A stretch of DNA of 64,000 nt from Oceanicola granulosus HTCC2516. GTDB taxonomy: Bacteria > Pseudomonadota > Alphaproteobacteria > Rhodobacterales > Rhodobacteraceae. The first letter of the stretch is position 1; every line of letters starts with the position of its first letter. The stretch spans positions 447,071 through 511,070 of the forward strand of contig NZ_CH724107.1 in the NCBI RefSeq assembly GCF_000153305.1, read 5' to 3'. This document shows, one piece after another, positions 1 to 9,989 of the stretch. A program made the position numbers and the translations under genes. The notes beneath the pieces were generated by a model, which ran no database searches, was not told where the DNA came from, and worked only from the letters and a program-made list of their open reading frames with translations.

Positions 1-2
1 TG

Positions 3-74
3 CTCGGCGTCAAGCGCGACTGGTCCAAGGACGAGCCCCAGGCCGGCACCCAGTTCGGCACGCCCGATGCCTGA
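3..74 (+). CDS. secF: C-terminal fragment, probable protein translocase subunit SecF
   Basis: Only the last 23 codons of this gene lie in the window, ending in TGA at 72-74. The visible tail contains GVKRDWSK and AGTQFG and is hydrophilic, as expected for the cytoplasmic C-terminus of a membrane protein. From memory, SecF tails in Rhodobacterales look similar, and secF often precedes an Mth938-like gene and ccmA in this order, which matches the genes that follow. SecF works with SecD and SecYEG in proton-driven protein export. The identification rests on a short tail and on context, so it is tentative. The next gene starts six bases after the stop. Confidence 0.5.
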   Translation, partial: LGVKRDWSKDEPQAGTQFGTPDA

Positions 75-80
75 CCGGGC

Positions 81-811
81 GTGCTAGCGCCGGACGTCCT
101 CCTCTGGCTCTCGGCGGCGGCCTTCGTCGCCGGGATCGTCCGCGGCTTCACCGGGTTCGGCACCGCGCTGGTCTACCTGCCGCTGGCGAGCATGGTGCTC
201 GACCCGTTCTTCGCCATCACCACGCTGATTGTCGCCGAGCTGGTCGGCCCGCTGCCGGCGGTGCCGCGCGCGCTCGGCCTTGCCCACCGCCGCGACCTCG
301 GCCGACTGGCGCTGGGGCTGGTGCTGGGGATGCCGTTGGGGATGCTGCTGCTGGCCTCGCTCAGCCCCGAGCTGTTCCGGCTGCTGGTCTCGCTGATCGC
401 CCTCGGCCTCGTGGCGCTGCTCGCCGGCGGCGTTCGCTACCGCGGCGAGATGCGCGGCCGCCAGGTCACCGCGGTCGGCCTCGCCGGCGGGCTGCTCGGG
501 GGCGTCACCGGGATCGCCGGGCCGCCGGTGATCCTGTTCTACATGGCCCGGCCGCTGCCGGCGGCGACGATCCGCGCCAACATCACCCGTTCCTGGTGAT
601 CGTCGACATCGTCCTGCTCAGCCTCTACGGCCTCACCGACCGGCTGGTCGGCGGCGCCATCCTCACCGGCATCCTGCTGATGCTGCCCAACGTGCTCGGC
701 AACCTGGTCGGCAACCGGCTCTTTGACCCTGCCCGGGAAACCGCCTACCGTCGCACCGCCTACGTCATCATCGCCGCGACCGGCCTGTCGGGGCTGCCGG
801 TCTGGGGCTGA
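81..811 (+). pseudogene. TauE/SafE family permease, interrupted by a frameshift
   Basis: This is a membrane permease of the sulfite exporter TauE/SafE type, which moves sulfonates, sulfite or related anions across the inner membrane. It is split into two frames. The first runs from GTG at 81 to a stop at 597-599 (172 residues) and contains the typical N-terminal GFTGFG and the central GGVTGIAGPPVI segment. The second covers about 596-811 and carries the remaining helices, including NVLGNLVGNRLF. Around 590-593 the frame passes from ANITR straight into LVIVDIVLL if one T is restored in CGTTCCTGG (giving Arg-Phe-Leu-Val). The joined product would be about 243 residues, the normal family length. 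This is either a genuine loss-of-function mutation or a one-base sequencing error. Confidence 0.8.
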
Positions 812-825
812 AGGGGAGCCACGCG

Positions 826-1179
826 ATGCGTCTCAACGAGATCGACTACAACGAGTCGAAGCCGATCGACGGCTACGGCCCCGGCTTCTTCCGTGTCGGC
901 GGCGAGGCGCTGGAAGCGCCGCTCGTGGTCTCGCCCGCCGGCCCCGCCGCCTGGGGCGGCCTCGACGATGCCGAGACGCTCGCCGCGCTGGCCGAGGAGG
1001 TCGACGTGCTGCTCGTCGGCACCGGCGCCGAAATCGCCCACATCCCCGCCGCCCTGCGCGCCCGGCTCGAGGAGGCGGGGCTCGGCGTCGAGACGATGGC
1101 CAGCCCCGCCGCGGCGCGGACCTACAACGTCCTGCTGTCCGAGGGCCGCCGCATCGCCGTCGCGCTGCTCGGCGTCTGA
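826..1179 (+). CDS. Mth938-like domain protein (DUF498 family)
   Basis: A 117-residue soluble protein of the Mth938-like (DUF498/PF04430) family. The family is widespread, and a human member is an assembly factor for respiratory complex I, but the bacterial role is not established. The sequence shows the family features: an N-terminal stretch with [13 protein letters not shown], a central [16 protein letters not shown] and a C-terminal [18 protein letters not shown]. The ATG at 826 is preceded by AAGGGGAG at 810-817, a good ribosome binding site. It lies 14 bases after the broken permease and just before ccmA, a position seen in related genomes between secF and the ccm genes. Confidence 0.85.
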   Translation: MRLNEIDYNESKPIDGYGPGFFRVGGEALEAPLVVSPAGPAAWGGLDDAETLAALAEEVDVLLVGTGAEIAHIPAALRARLEEAGLGVETMASPAAARTYNVLLSEGRRIAVALLGV

Positions 1180-1192
1180 GCGCCCTCGGCCC

Positions 1193-1798
1193 TTGCTCCG
1201 GGTCCGTGACCTCACCGTCGCCCGCGGCGGCCTCGCGGTCCTGGAGGGGCTGACCTTCGCCGTCGCGCCGGGCGAGGCGCTGGTGCTGAGCGGCCCGAAC
1301 GGAGTGGGCAAGACGACCCTGCTGCGCACGCTCGCCGGGCTGCAGCCGCCGCTCGCGGGCGAGATCGAGGCAACGGGGCAGGCGGCCTACGCCAGCCACG
1401 CCGACGGGGTGAAGGGGCAGCTCACCGTTGCCGAGAACCTGCGCTTCTGGGCCGGCATCTACGGCACGCGCCTCACCGACGACGTGCTCGCCGCCTTCGC
1501 CCTCGCCGACCTCGCCGACCGCCCCGCCCGGACCCTCTCGGCCGGCCAGCTGCGCCGTACCGGCCTGGCGCGGCTGGCGCTGACCGGTCGGCCGCTCTGG
1601 CTGCTCGACGAGCCGACCGTCTCGCTCGACGCCGAGTCGGTGGCGCTGTTCGCAGGCCAGGTCCGCCGCCACCTAGCGACCGGCGGCGCGGCGGTCATCG
1701 CCTCGCACATCGACATCGGCCTCGACGCCCTCCGGCTCGACCTGCGCGCCTACGTCGCCACCGAGACCGCCACGGGCCGCGACGAGGCGTTCCTGTGA
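1193..1798 (+). CDS. ccmA: Haem exporter ATP-binding protein CcmA
   Basis: ATPase subunit of the CcmABCD complex that supplies haem to the CcmE chaperone for cytochrome c maturation. Walker A is GPNGVGKTT, the ABC signature is [14 protein letters not shown] and Walker B is [12 protein letters not shown]. The frame is open upstream into the previous gene, but homology to CcmA begins at LLRVRDLTV. The TTG at 1193 is the only plausible start there and gives 201 residues, the usual family length. The start is therefore likely but not certain. The stop overlaps the GTG of ccmB by one base or more, which suggests translational coupling. Confidence 0.9.
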   Translation: MLRVRDLTVARGGLAVLEGLTFAVAPGEALVLSGPNGVGKTTLLRTLAGLQPPLAGEIEATGQAAYASHADGVKGQLTVAENLRFWAGIYGTRLTDDVLAAFALADLADRPARTLSAGQLRRTGLARLALTGRPLWLLDEPTVSLDAESVALFAGQVRRHLATGGAAVIASHIDIGLDALRLDLRAYVATETATGRDEAFL

Positions 1799-2445
1799 GG
1801 GCGCTCCTGCTGCGCGATCTGCGCATCGCCACGCGGGCTGGGGGCGGCTTCGGGCTCGGGCTGGCGTTCTTCCTGATCGTCGTGGTGCTGGTGCCGTTCG
1901 GCGTCGGCGCCGAGACGGCGACGCTGCGGCTGATCGCGCCGGGCATCCTCTGGGTCGGCGCGCTGCTCGCGGCGCTGCTGACGCTCGACCGGCTGTTCGC
2001 GCTCGACTGGGAAGACGGCTCGCTCGCGCTCATCGCCACCTCGCCCGCGCCGCTCGAGGGCGTCGCGCTGCTCAAGGCGCTGGCGCACTGGCTCACCACC
2101 GGCCTGCCGCTGACCCTCGCCGCGCCGCTCCTCGGCGTGCTGCTCAACCTCGCGCCCGAAGCCTACCCGTGGCTCGTCGCCTCGCTCCTCGTCGGCACCC
2201 CGGCGCTGTCGGTGATCGGCACCTTCGGCGCGGCGCTGACGGTGGGCCTGCGCCGGGGCGGGCTGCTGCTGTCGCTCCTGGTGCTGCCGCTCTACGTGCC
2301 GACGCTGATCTTCGGCGCAGAGGCCGTGCGGCGCGGCGCGGACGGCGGCGCGACGGCGCTGGCCTTGATGGGGGGCATCACGCTCGGTGCGCTGGCGCTG
2401 CTGCCCTTCGCCGCCGCTGCGGCATTGCGCGTCAACCTTCGGTGA
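1795..2445 (+). CDS. ccmB: Haem exporter permease CcmB
   Basis: Inner-membrane permease subunit of the CcmABCD haem-handling ABC complex, 216 residues. It has about six hydrophobic segments, including [19 protein letters not shown] near the N-terminus, which is characteristic of CcmB. The conserved [16 protein letters not shown] loop is present around residues 65-80. The GTG start at 1795 overlaps the ccmA stop (1796-1798). ccmC follows after 41 bases. All five ccm genes here are on the plus strand and almost contiguous, so they form one operon. Confidence 0.92.
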   Translation: MRALLLRDLRIATRAGGGFGLGLAFFLIVVVLVPFGVGAETATLRLIAPGILWVGALLAALLTLDRLFALDWEDGSLALIATSPAPLEGVALLKALAHWLTTGLPLTLAAPLLGVLLNLAPEAYPWLVASLLVGTPALSVIGTFGAALTVGLRRGGLLLSLLVLPLYVPTLIFGAEAVRRGADGGATALALMGGITLGALALLPFAAAAALRVNLR

Positions 2446-2486
2446 TGCCATTGAGGGCGCGCCCCGGCACGGCTAGACATCTTCCC

Positions 2487-3251
2487 ATGTCGCTCTGGGA
2501 CTACGCCAACCCGAGGAAGTTCCTCGCCGTCACGACCCCGCTGCTGCCTTGGCTGGCGGCGGCGTCGGCGTTGCTGGTGGGCAGCTCGCTGATCTGGGGC
2601 TTCTTCTTCACCCCCGAGGCCGAGCGTTTCGGCTCGACGGTCAAGATCATCTACCTCCACGTGCCCGCCGCGCTCATGGCGATCAACGCGTGGCTGATGA
2701 TGCTCGTCGCCTCGCTGATCTGGCTGGTGCGCCGCCACCATGTCAGCGCGCTCGCCGCCAAGGCAGCGGCCCCGGTGGGCGTCACCATGACCCTGATCGC
2801 GCTCGCGACCGGGGCGATCTGGGGCCAGCCGACCTGGGGCACCTGGTGGGTCTGGGATCCGCGGCTGACGTCGTTCCTCATCCTGTTCCTGTTCTACCTC
2901 GGCTACATCGCCCTCTGGGAAGCCATAGAGGACCCCGACACCGCCGCCGACCTGACCTCGGTGCTCTGCATGGTCGGCTCGGTCTTCGCGATCCTGTCGC
3001 GCTACGCGGTGCGCTTCTGGAACCAGGGCCTGCACCAGGGAACCTCGGTGCCGGTGGCCACCGGCGGGCGCACGGTGGCCGACGTCTACTTCATCCCGCT
3101 CGCCATCGGCATGGTCGGCTTCGGGGTGCTGTTCGTCTGGCTCGTGCTGCTGCGCACCGGCAGCGAGATCCGCGCCCGCAGGACCCGCGCCCTGCTGGCG
3201 CGTGCCCGCCGGATGCCGCCGGTGCCGCTCGCGACGGAGCGCGAGGCATGA
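2487..3251 (+). CDS. ccmC: Haem exporter protein CcmC
   Basis: Polytopic membrane protein that loads haem onto CcmE during cytochrome c biogenesis. The tryptophan-rich haem-binding motif WGTWWVWDPRLTS is present around residues 117-128 and is diagnostic of the haem-handling protein family. Histidines that could serve as axial haem ligands flank it (LHVPAALM near residue 57 and an H-containing loop near residue 178). The frame is open far upstream, but homology starts at MSLWDYANPRKF, encoded from the ATG at 2487, giving 254 residues. The stop overlaps the ccmD start in an ATGA arrangement. Confidence 0.93.
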   Translation: MSLWDYANPRKFLAVTTPLLPWLAAASALLVGSSLIWGFFFTPEAERFGSTVKIIYLHVPAALMAINAWLMMLVASLIWLVRRHHVSALAAKAAAPVGVTMTLIALATGAIWGQPTWGTWWVWDPRLTSFLILFLFYLGYIALWEAIEDPDTAADLTSVLCMVGSVFAILSRYAVRFWNQGLHQGTSVPVATGGRTVADVYFIPLAIGMVGFGVLFVWLVLLRTGSEIRARRTRALLARARRMPPVPLATEREA

Positions 3252-3394
3252 TGTCGCTCGGACCTCACGCGATGGCGGTGCTGTCGGCCTATGCGGTGTC
3301 GCTGCTGCTGCTGGCGGTGCTGATCGGCGCGAGCCTGCGTCGCGACCGCCGCGCGCGGCGCGCCCTCGAGGAGGCGGAGCGCGACCATGGCTAG
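3248..3394 (+). CDS. ccmD: Haem exporter protein CcmD
   Basis: A 48-residue single-pass membrane protein. A hydrophobic helix (AVLSAYAVSLLLLAVLIGAS) is followed by a strongly basic stretch (RRDRRARRA), the standard CcmD architecture. CcmD associates with CcmC and CcmE and is needed to release holo-CcmE. The first ATG overlaps the ccmC stop, and a second ATG follows at 3251. The 3' end overlaps the ccmG start by eight bases. Identification rests on size, topology and position between ccmC and ccmG. Confidence 0.88.
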   Translation: MMSLGPHAMAVLSAYAVSLLLLAVLIGASLRRDRRARRALEEAERDHG

Positions 3395-3935
3395 GGTGCC
3401 GCTCCTGATGATCCTGCCACCGGCGCTGTTCGCGGGGCTCGCCGGGCTGTTCCTCGCGGGCATGTTCCGCGACGACCCCGACGCGCTGCCCTCGACCTTC
3501 ATCGGCACGCAGGCGCCCGCGCTGCCCGCCGTCGCGCTCGGCACCTACCCGACCTTCGCGTCGGACGATCTCGCCAACGGCGAGGTGAAGATGGTCAACT
3601 TCTTCGCCTCCTGGTGCCCGCCCTGCCGCGCCGAGCACCCGGCGCTGATGCAACTCGCCGAGGAGGGGGTGGCGGTCTACGGCGTCAACAAGTCCGACCC
3701 GACCGACACCGCCCTCGAGTTCCTCGACGAACTCGGCAATCCCTACCGGGCCATCACCGTCGACCGCAACGGTCGCCACGCGATCGACTGGGGGGTCGTG
3801 GCGCTTCCCGAGACGTTCGTCCTCGACGGCGACGGCACCGTGGTGCTGAAGTTCTCCGGCCCGATCCACGGCGTGATGGACAGCATCATCCGCCCCGCGC
3901 TCGCCGAGGCGGCGAAGCCTGCCGAGGCGAGCTGA
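3387..3935 (+). CDS. ccmG: Thiol:disulfide interchange protein CcmG (DsbE)
   Basis: Membrane-anchored periplasmic thioredoxin-like reductase that keeps apocytochrome c cysteines reduced for haem ligation. The 182-residue protein has an N-terminal anchor (residues 5-25), a thioredoxin fold with the catalytic motif WCPPC (C77 and C80) and a cis-proline region in VVALPETFVLD. These features are typical of DsbE/CcmG rather than a general thioredoxin. The ATG at 3387 overlaps the end of ccmD. It is the last gene of the ccm cluster here; ccmE, ccmF and ccmH are not in the window. Confidence 0.93.
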   Translation: MARVPLLMILPPALFAGLAGLFLAGMFRDDPDALPSTFIGTQAPALPAVALGTYPTFASDDLANGEVKMVNFFASWCPPCRAEHPALMQLAEEGVAVYGVNKSDPTDTALEFLDELGNPYRAITVDRNGRHAIDWGVVALPETFVLDGDGTVVLKFSGPIHGVMDSIIRPALAEAAKPAEAS

Positions 3936-4007
3936 CGCAGCGGAAGTTCACGGTTTCGCGACTCGGCGCTCGGTGGCAAGATCGGCCCACAGCAGGAGGG
4001 CTGATTT

Positions 4008-4847
4008 ATGAAGCAATTGATTAGTCTGACCGGTGCGTGCGCCCTCGGAGCAGGGCTCGCCCAGGCCGAACCATCGCTCGAGCGCGGCACCTACCTCGTC
4101 GAAGGCCCCGCCGCCTGCGGCAATTGCCACACGCCGCAGGGACCGCAGGGGCCGATGATGGACCAGGCGTTTTCAGGCATGCTCGTCGAGCAGAACGAGA
4201 TGTTCACCGCCGTCGCGCCCAACATCACGCCCGCCGGCCACGTCGGCGACTGGAGCGACGCCGAGTTCGCCCGCGCCATCCGCGAGGGCATCCGCCCCGA
4301 CGGTTCGGTCATCGGGCCGCCGATGCCGATCGTCCTCTACCGGGGGCTGTCGGACGACGACGTGATGAGCATCGTGATGTACATGCGCACGGTCGCGCCG
4401 GTCGAGAGCGACCTGCCGGAGAGCACCTACAACATCCCGCTCCCGCCCGCATGGGGCCCGCCGGTCGCGTCGGTGGCGCATCCCGAGGAGGGGGTCACGG
4501 CGGAGTACGGCGGCTACCTCGCCGGACCCGTCGCCCATTGCCTCGAGTGCCACACCACCTTCGGCGAGCAGGGGCCGATGTACGAGACCCACCTCGGCGC
4601 GGGCGGCTACGAGTTCCACGGACCTTGGGGCGTCTCGGTCGCGGCCAACATCACCTCGGGCGAAGACGGCATCGCCGCCTACAGCGACGAGGACCTGGCG
4701 AAGATGATCACGACCGGCACCCGCCCCGACGGCAGCCGCATGATGCCGCCGATGCCCTACGGGCACTACGCCAACATGACCGAGGAGGACGTGCAGGCGA
4801 TCATCCTCTACCTGCGCTCCCTGCCGGCCTTGCCCGATCCGCAGTGA
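4008..4847 (+). CDS. Exported dihaem cytochrome c
   Basis: A 279-residue periplasmic electron carrier with a signal peptide (about residues 1-20, ending AQA) and two class I cytochrome c domains. The first haem motif is CGNCH at residues 37-41 and the second is CLECH at 178-182. Candidate methionine axial ligands lie in the IGPPMP and MMPPMPYGH segments. The layout resembles the cytochrome subunits of alcohol, aldehyde or gluconate dehydrogenases, but no dehydrogenase gene is adjacent, so its partner is unknown. The ribosome binding site AGGAGGG precedes the ATG by seven bases. Its place just after the ccm genes fits a product that needs that machinery. It may be monocistronic. Confidence 0.88.
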   Translation: MKQLISLTGACALGAGLAQAEPSLERGTYLVEGPAACGNCHTPQGPQGPMMDQAFSGMLVEQNEMFTAVAPNITPAGHVGDWSDAEFARAIREGIRPDGSVIGPPMPIVLYRGLSDDDVMSIVMYMRTVAPVESDLPESTYNIPLPPAWGPPVASVAHPEEGVTAEYGGYLAGPVAHCLECHTTFGEQGPMYETHLGAGGYEFHGPWGVSVAANITSGEDGIAAYSDEDLAKMITTGTRPDGSRMMPPMPYGHYANMTEEDVQAIILYLRSLPALPDPQ

Positions 4848-4853
4848 CGGCGT

Positions 4854-4915
4854 GCCGGGCTGAAGCCCGGCCTACGCATCCCGCGCACCGCCCGTAGGCC
4901 GGGCTTCAGCCCGGC
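4854..4915. repeat. Palindromic REP/BIME-like element, two inverted 22-bp arms
   Basis: Two 22-bp arms (4854-4875 and 4894-4915) are perfect reverse complements separated by 18 bases. Each arm is itself a near-palindrome built on GCCGGGCTTCAGCCCGGC. An exact third copy of the arm lies at 25199-25220. It sits in the space between the convergent cytochrome gene and acnA. This is the architecture of REP/BIME elements. Confidence 0.85.
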
Positions 4916-4934
4916 CCCGGCCGCCCCGAAACGC

Positions 4935-4963
4935 GAAACGGCGCCCCATCGGGGCGCCGTTTC
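4935..4963 (-). terminator. Bidirectional intrinsic terminator
   Basis: A perfect 13-bp stem (4935-4947 with 4951-4963) closes a three-base loop, and the ends of the stem are A- and T-rich (AAACGG and CCGTTT). It lies 22 bases beyond the acnA stop on the minus strand and can also stop transcription coming from the cytochrome gene on the plus strand. Confidence 0.85.
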
Positions 4964-4984
4964 AACCTCACATGCTCCAGAAGA

Positions 4985-7759
<2,775 letters not shown>

Positions 7760-7839
7760 GGGAAGCCTCCTGTCATGCGGACGGGTGGAAGGTCGCCCTT
7801 CCTCTGCCAAAGGTCGCGCGGCCGATCAAGGGGGTGCGG

Positions 7840-7870
7840 TATACTATTGCACACAATTTGCGGTTTCGGC
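7840..7870 (-). promoter_or_regulatory. A/T-rich stretch, possible acnA promoter
   Basis: In an otherwise GC-rich 213-bp gap between the divergent acnA and DUF1223 genes there is one A/T-rich patch containing GGTATACTATTGCACACAAT. Read on the minus strand it offers a TAGTAT/TATACC-like -10 upstream of acnA, but no clear -35. Nothing else recognisable is in this gap. Confidence 0.3.
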
Positions 7871-7972
7871 TGGCGTGGCGGCGCGGGGACTGTCACGGAA
7901 ACTCCCGCATCCTTGATTGGCGGCGGTCGGGCGAGTTGACTAGGAAGGGCAGGGGGCGACGACGAGGAACGT

Positions 7973-8668
7973 ATGAGACAAGTCCTTCGGGCAATTGCAG
8001 CGGCAGCGTGCCTGGCCGCGACCGGAGCCGTTGCAGAGGGCGATGGCCCGGTGGTGGTCGAGCTGTTCACCTCGCAGGGCTGTTCGTCCTGCCCGCCTGC
8101 CGACGAGACCCTGCGCGAGCTGGCCCGGCGCGACGATGTCCTCGCGCTGGCGCTGCACGTTGATTACTGGGACTATATCGGCTGGGCCGACGCCTTCGCC
8201 GATCCCGCCTTCACCCGCCGTCAGAAATCCTACGCGCTCGCCGCGGGCGAGACGATGATCTACACGCCGCAGATGATCGTCGGCGGCGTCGACCACGTGA
8301 TCGGCAACCGGCCCGTCGAGGTCTACGACCGGATCATGACCCACGCCGCCCACGACAGCGGCATCCGTGTCCAGCTCGAGCCGGCGGGCGACAGCCTCGC
8401 CGTCCGTGTCACCGCCGAGCGCGACCGGGGGCCGATGGTGGTCCAGCTGGTGCGCTACGATGCCGAGCAGGTCGTCGACATCGAGCGCGGCGAGAATGCC
8501 GGCCACACGATCCACTACGCCAACATCGTCACCTCGTGGGAGGTGATCTCGGAGTGGGACGGCGCCGCGCCGCTCGAGACGGTGGTGGAGCGCGGGGAGT
8601 CGCCGCTGGCGGTGATCGTGCAGGCGCCCGGGCCCGGGCCCATCCTCGCCGCCGCGCAGCTCGACTGA
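7973..8668 (+). CDS. Exported DUF1223 thioredoxin-fold protein
   Basis: A 231-residue exported protein of the DUF1223 family. It has a signal peptide (about residues 1-22) and a thioredoxin-like domain that opens with VVVELFTSQGCSSCPPAD, in which C37 and C40 form a CxxC pair. The family is conserved in alphaproteobacteria. No activity is established, but the fold suggests a periplasmic thiol-disulfide role. It is divergent from acnA, a conserved pairing. The start follows a GAGGAACGT sequence, a reasonable ribosome binding site. It could assist cytochrome or metalloprotein maturation given the ccm neighbours, but that is inference. Confidence 0.85.
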   Translation: MRQVLRAIAAAACLAATGAVAEGDGPVVVELFTSQGCSSCPPADETLRELARRDDVLALALHVDYWDYIGWADAFADPAFTRRQKSYALAAGETMIYTPQMIVGGVDHVIGNRPVEVYDRIMTHAAHDSGIRVQLEPAGDSLAVRVTAERDRGPMVVQLVRYDAEQVVDIERGENAGHTIHYANIVTSWEVISEWDGAAPLETVVERGESPLAVIVQAPGPGPILAAAQLD

Positions 8669-8680
8669 CGGGCCCGGGGC

Positions 8681-9745
8681 TCATTCCGCCTCTCCGCTCT
8701 CGAGCATGATCTCGCCCCGGTCCGCCGCCTCGCGCACCGCGGCGACGACCCGGCCCTGCGCCGCCTCGGCGTCGGCGGGCTTAACCTTGCCGCGCTCGGC
8801 GATCTCCTCGCGCAAGCCCGTGGCCATGCGCTGCGAGATGTTGTCGAGCAGGTAGTCCGCCGCGATCTGCGCCGCGCCGCCCTCGGCGAGCGCGGCGGCC
8901 AGCGCGGTCGTCAGGTCGGCGGCGTCGATCAGGCGGATGACCTTGGCGATGTCTTCCCGGCGCAGGCGGGCGGGAAGGTCGGGGAAGGTGAAGATCGCCT
9001 TGCGGACCTCCTCGGCGAAGGCCGGATCCTCGCTGCGCAGCGATTCGAGCATCTCGTCGCGGGTGGCGGCCTGGCTCGAGTTGAGGATCGCGCCGAGCCG
9101 CCGCCCGGCCTGGTCGGCGAAGGCGGGAGCGGGGGTGGTGCCGTAGCTCTCCGCCAAGGCCTCGCCGATGCGCCGCACCGCGACGGGGGTGACGGCCTGG
9201 GTGCGCGAGACGGCGTAGGTGATCCGGCGCGCGTGCTCGCCCGGCAGCAGGCCGAGCAGCTCGGCCGCCTTGGCCACCGGCAGCTTCGAGAGCACCACGG
9301 CGCAGACCTCGACGCTCTCGCTCTCCATGATCGGCTTGATGTCCGCCACCGGCAGCGCCAGCAGGCGCGGCCACGGATCGGCGCCCGAGAGCCGCGCGTT
9401 TTCCTCGCGCAGCAGGCTGGCGGCGTCGTCGCTGAGGCGGCCGTCGAGCAGGCGCAGAGCCTCGTCGAGATTGCGCGGGGCGGCGAGCGCGACGTGCTGG
9501 ACCTCGGTGGCGAACTCGTCGGCCACCGTCTCGAGCGTGGCGCGATCGACAAGACGCAGCTCCGCCAGCTCGCGCGTCAACGCGACCTGCACCTCGCGCG
9601 GCAGGCGCTCGAGCGAGAGCGACTGCCCCTCGGCGAGGGCGAACTGGACGATCATCGCCGCCTTCCGGCGACGAGACGCCGCAAGTGCTTCCGCATTGGC
9701 CAACAGCCGCTCCAACCCCGCTGCATCAGGACTGCCCGAAGCCAA
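8681..9745 (-). CDS. FliG-like flagellar motor switch protein, outside a flagellar cluster
   Basis: A 354-residue soluble protein whose C-terminal third resembles the FliG C-domain: a FTFPDLPARLRREDIAKVIR helix, then NISQRMATGLREE, then EAAQGRVVAAVREAADRGEI. FliG couples the MotA stator to the rotor and sets rotation direction. The middle part (MESESVEVCAVVLSKL, LLPGEHARRIT) matches the FliG middle domain, while the N-terminus is weakly conserved. No other flagellar gene is near. The first start is a TTG at 9745 with a poor ribosome binding site, so the N-terminus is uncertain. It follows a small peptide gene (37-bp gap) and an autoinducer-binding gene on the same strand. It may be the main FliG or a paralogue. 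Confidence 0.75.
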   Translation of the reverse strand: MASGSPDAAGLERLLANAEALAASRRRKAAMIVQFALAEGQSLSLERLPREVQVALTRELAELRLVDRATLETVADEFATEVQHVALAAPRNLDEALRLLDGRLSDDAASLLREENARLSGADPWPRLLALPVADIKPIMESESVEVCAVVLSKLPVAKAAELLGLLPGEHARRITYAVSRTQAVTPVAVRRIGEALAESYGTTPAPAFADQAGRRLGAILNSSQAATRDEMLESLRSEDPAFAEEVRKAIFTFPDLPARLRREDIAKVIRLIDAADLTTALAAALAEGGAAQIAADYLLDNISQRMATGLREEIAERGKVKPADAEAAQGRVVAAVREAADRGEIMLESGEAE

Positions 9746-9782
9746 CCTGACAGAGAGGAATGAAGAAACCGTTAGGCGCGGC

Positions 9783-9929
9783 TCAACCCGTGACGACGGC
9801 CTCGCAGGTCCCGGTCTCGGGATCCCAGATCATGCCGTCGGCGCAGCTCATCGCCTGGTCATGGTCGCAGGCCTGGGCCAGCGCGAGTGTCGGAAACAGG
9901 GTGAGGACGAAAAGGACAGCGATCTTCAT
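9783..9929 (-). CDS. Small exported cysteine-containing peptide, 48 residues
   Basis: A 48-residue precursor with a clear signal peptide (MKIAVLFVLTLFPTLALA) and a mature part of about 29 residues that contains three cysteines, in ACDHDQAMSCADGM and GTCEAV. The C-x6-C...C spacing and the aromatic residue between resemble a miniature chitin-binding-like knot. I recall similar small secreted peptides in Rhodobacterales, some of them mislabelled in databases as adenylosuccinate lyase. The ATG at 9929 has GGAGG about ten bases upstream. The gene lies between an autoinducer-binding gene and the FliG-like gene on the same strand, probably in one transcript. Function unknown. Confidence 0.72.
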   Translation of the reverse strand: MKIAVLFVLTLFPTLALAQACDHDQAMSCADGMIWDPETGTCEAVVTG

Positions 9930-9989
9930 GATACGGCAACCTCCATGTCGTAGCGTCAATCCTAGCACCGCTCCCGGGCGGATCAATGC

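Noticed and set aside
7935-7940. TTGACT as a -35 element for the DUF1223 gene
   Set aside because: A -10 at the right distance would fall in the ribosome binding site, and none is seen.
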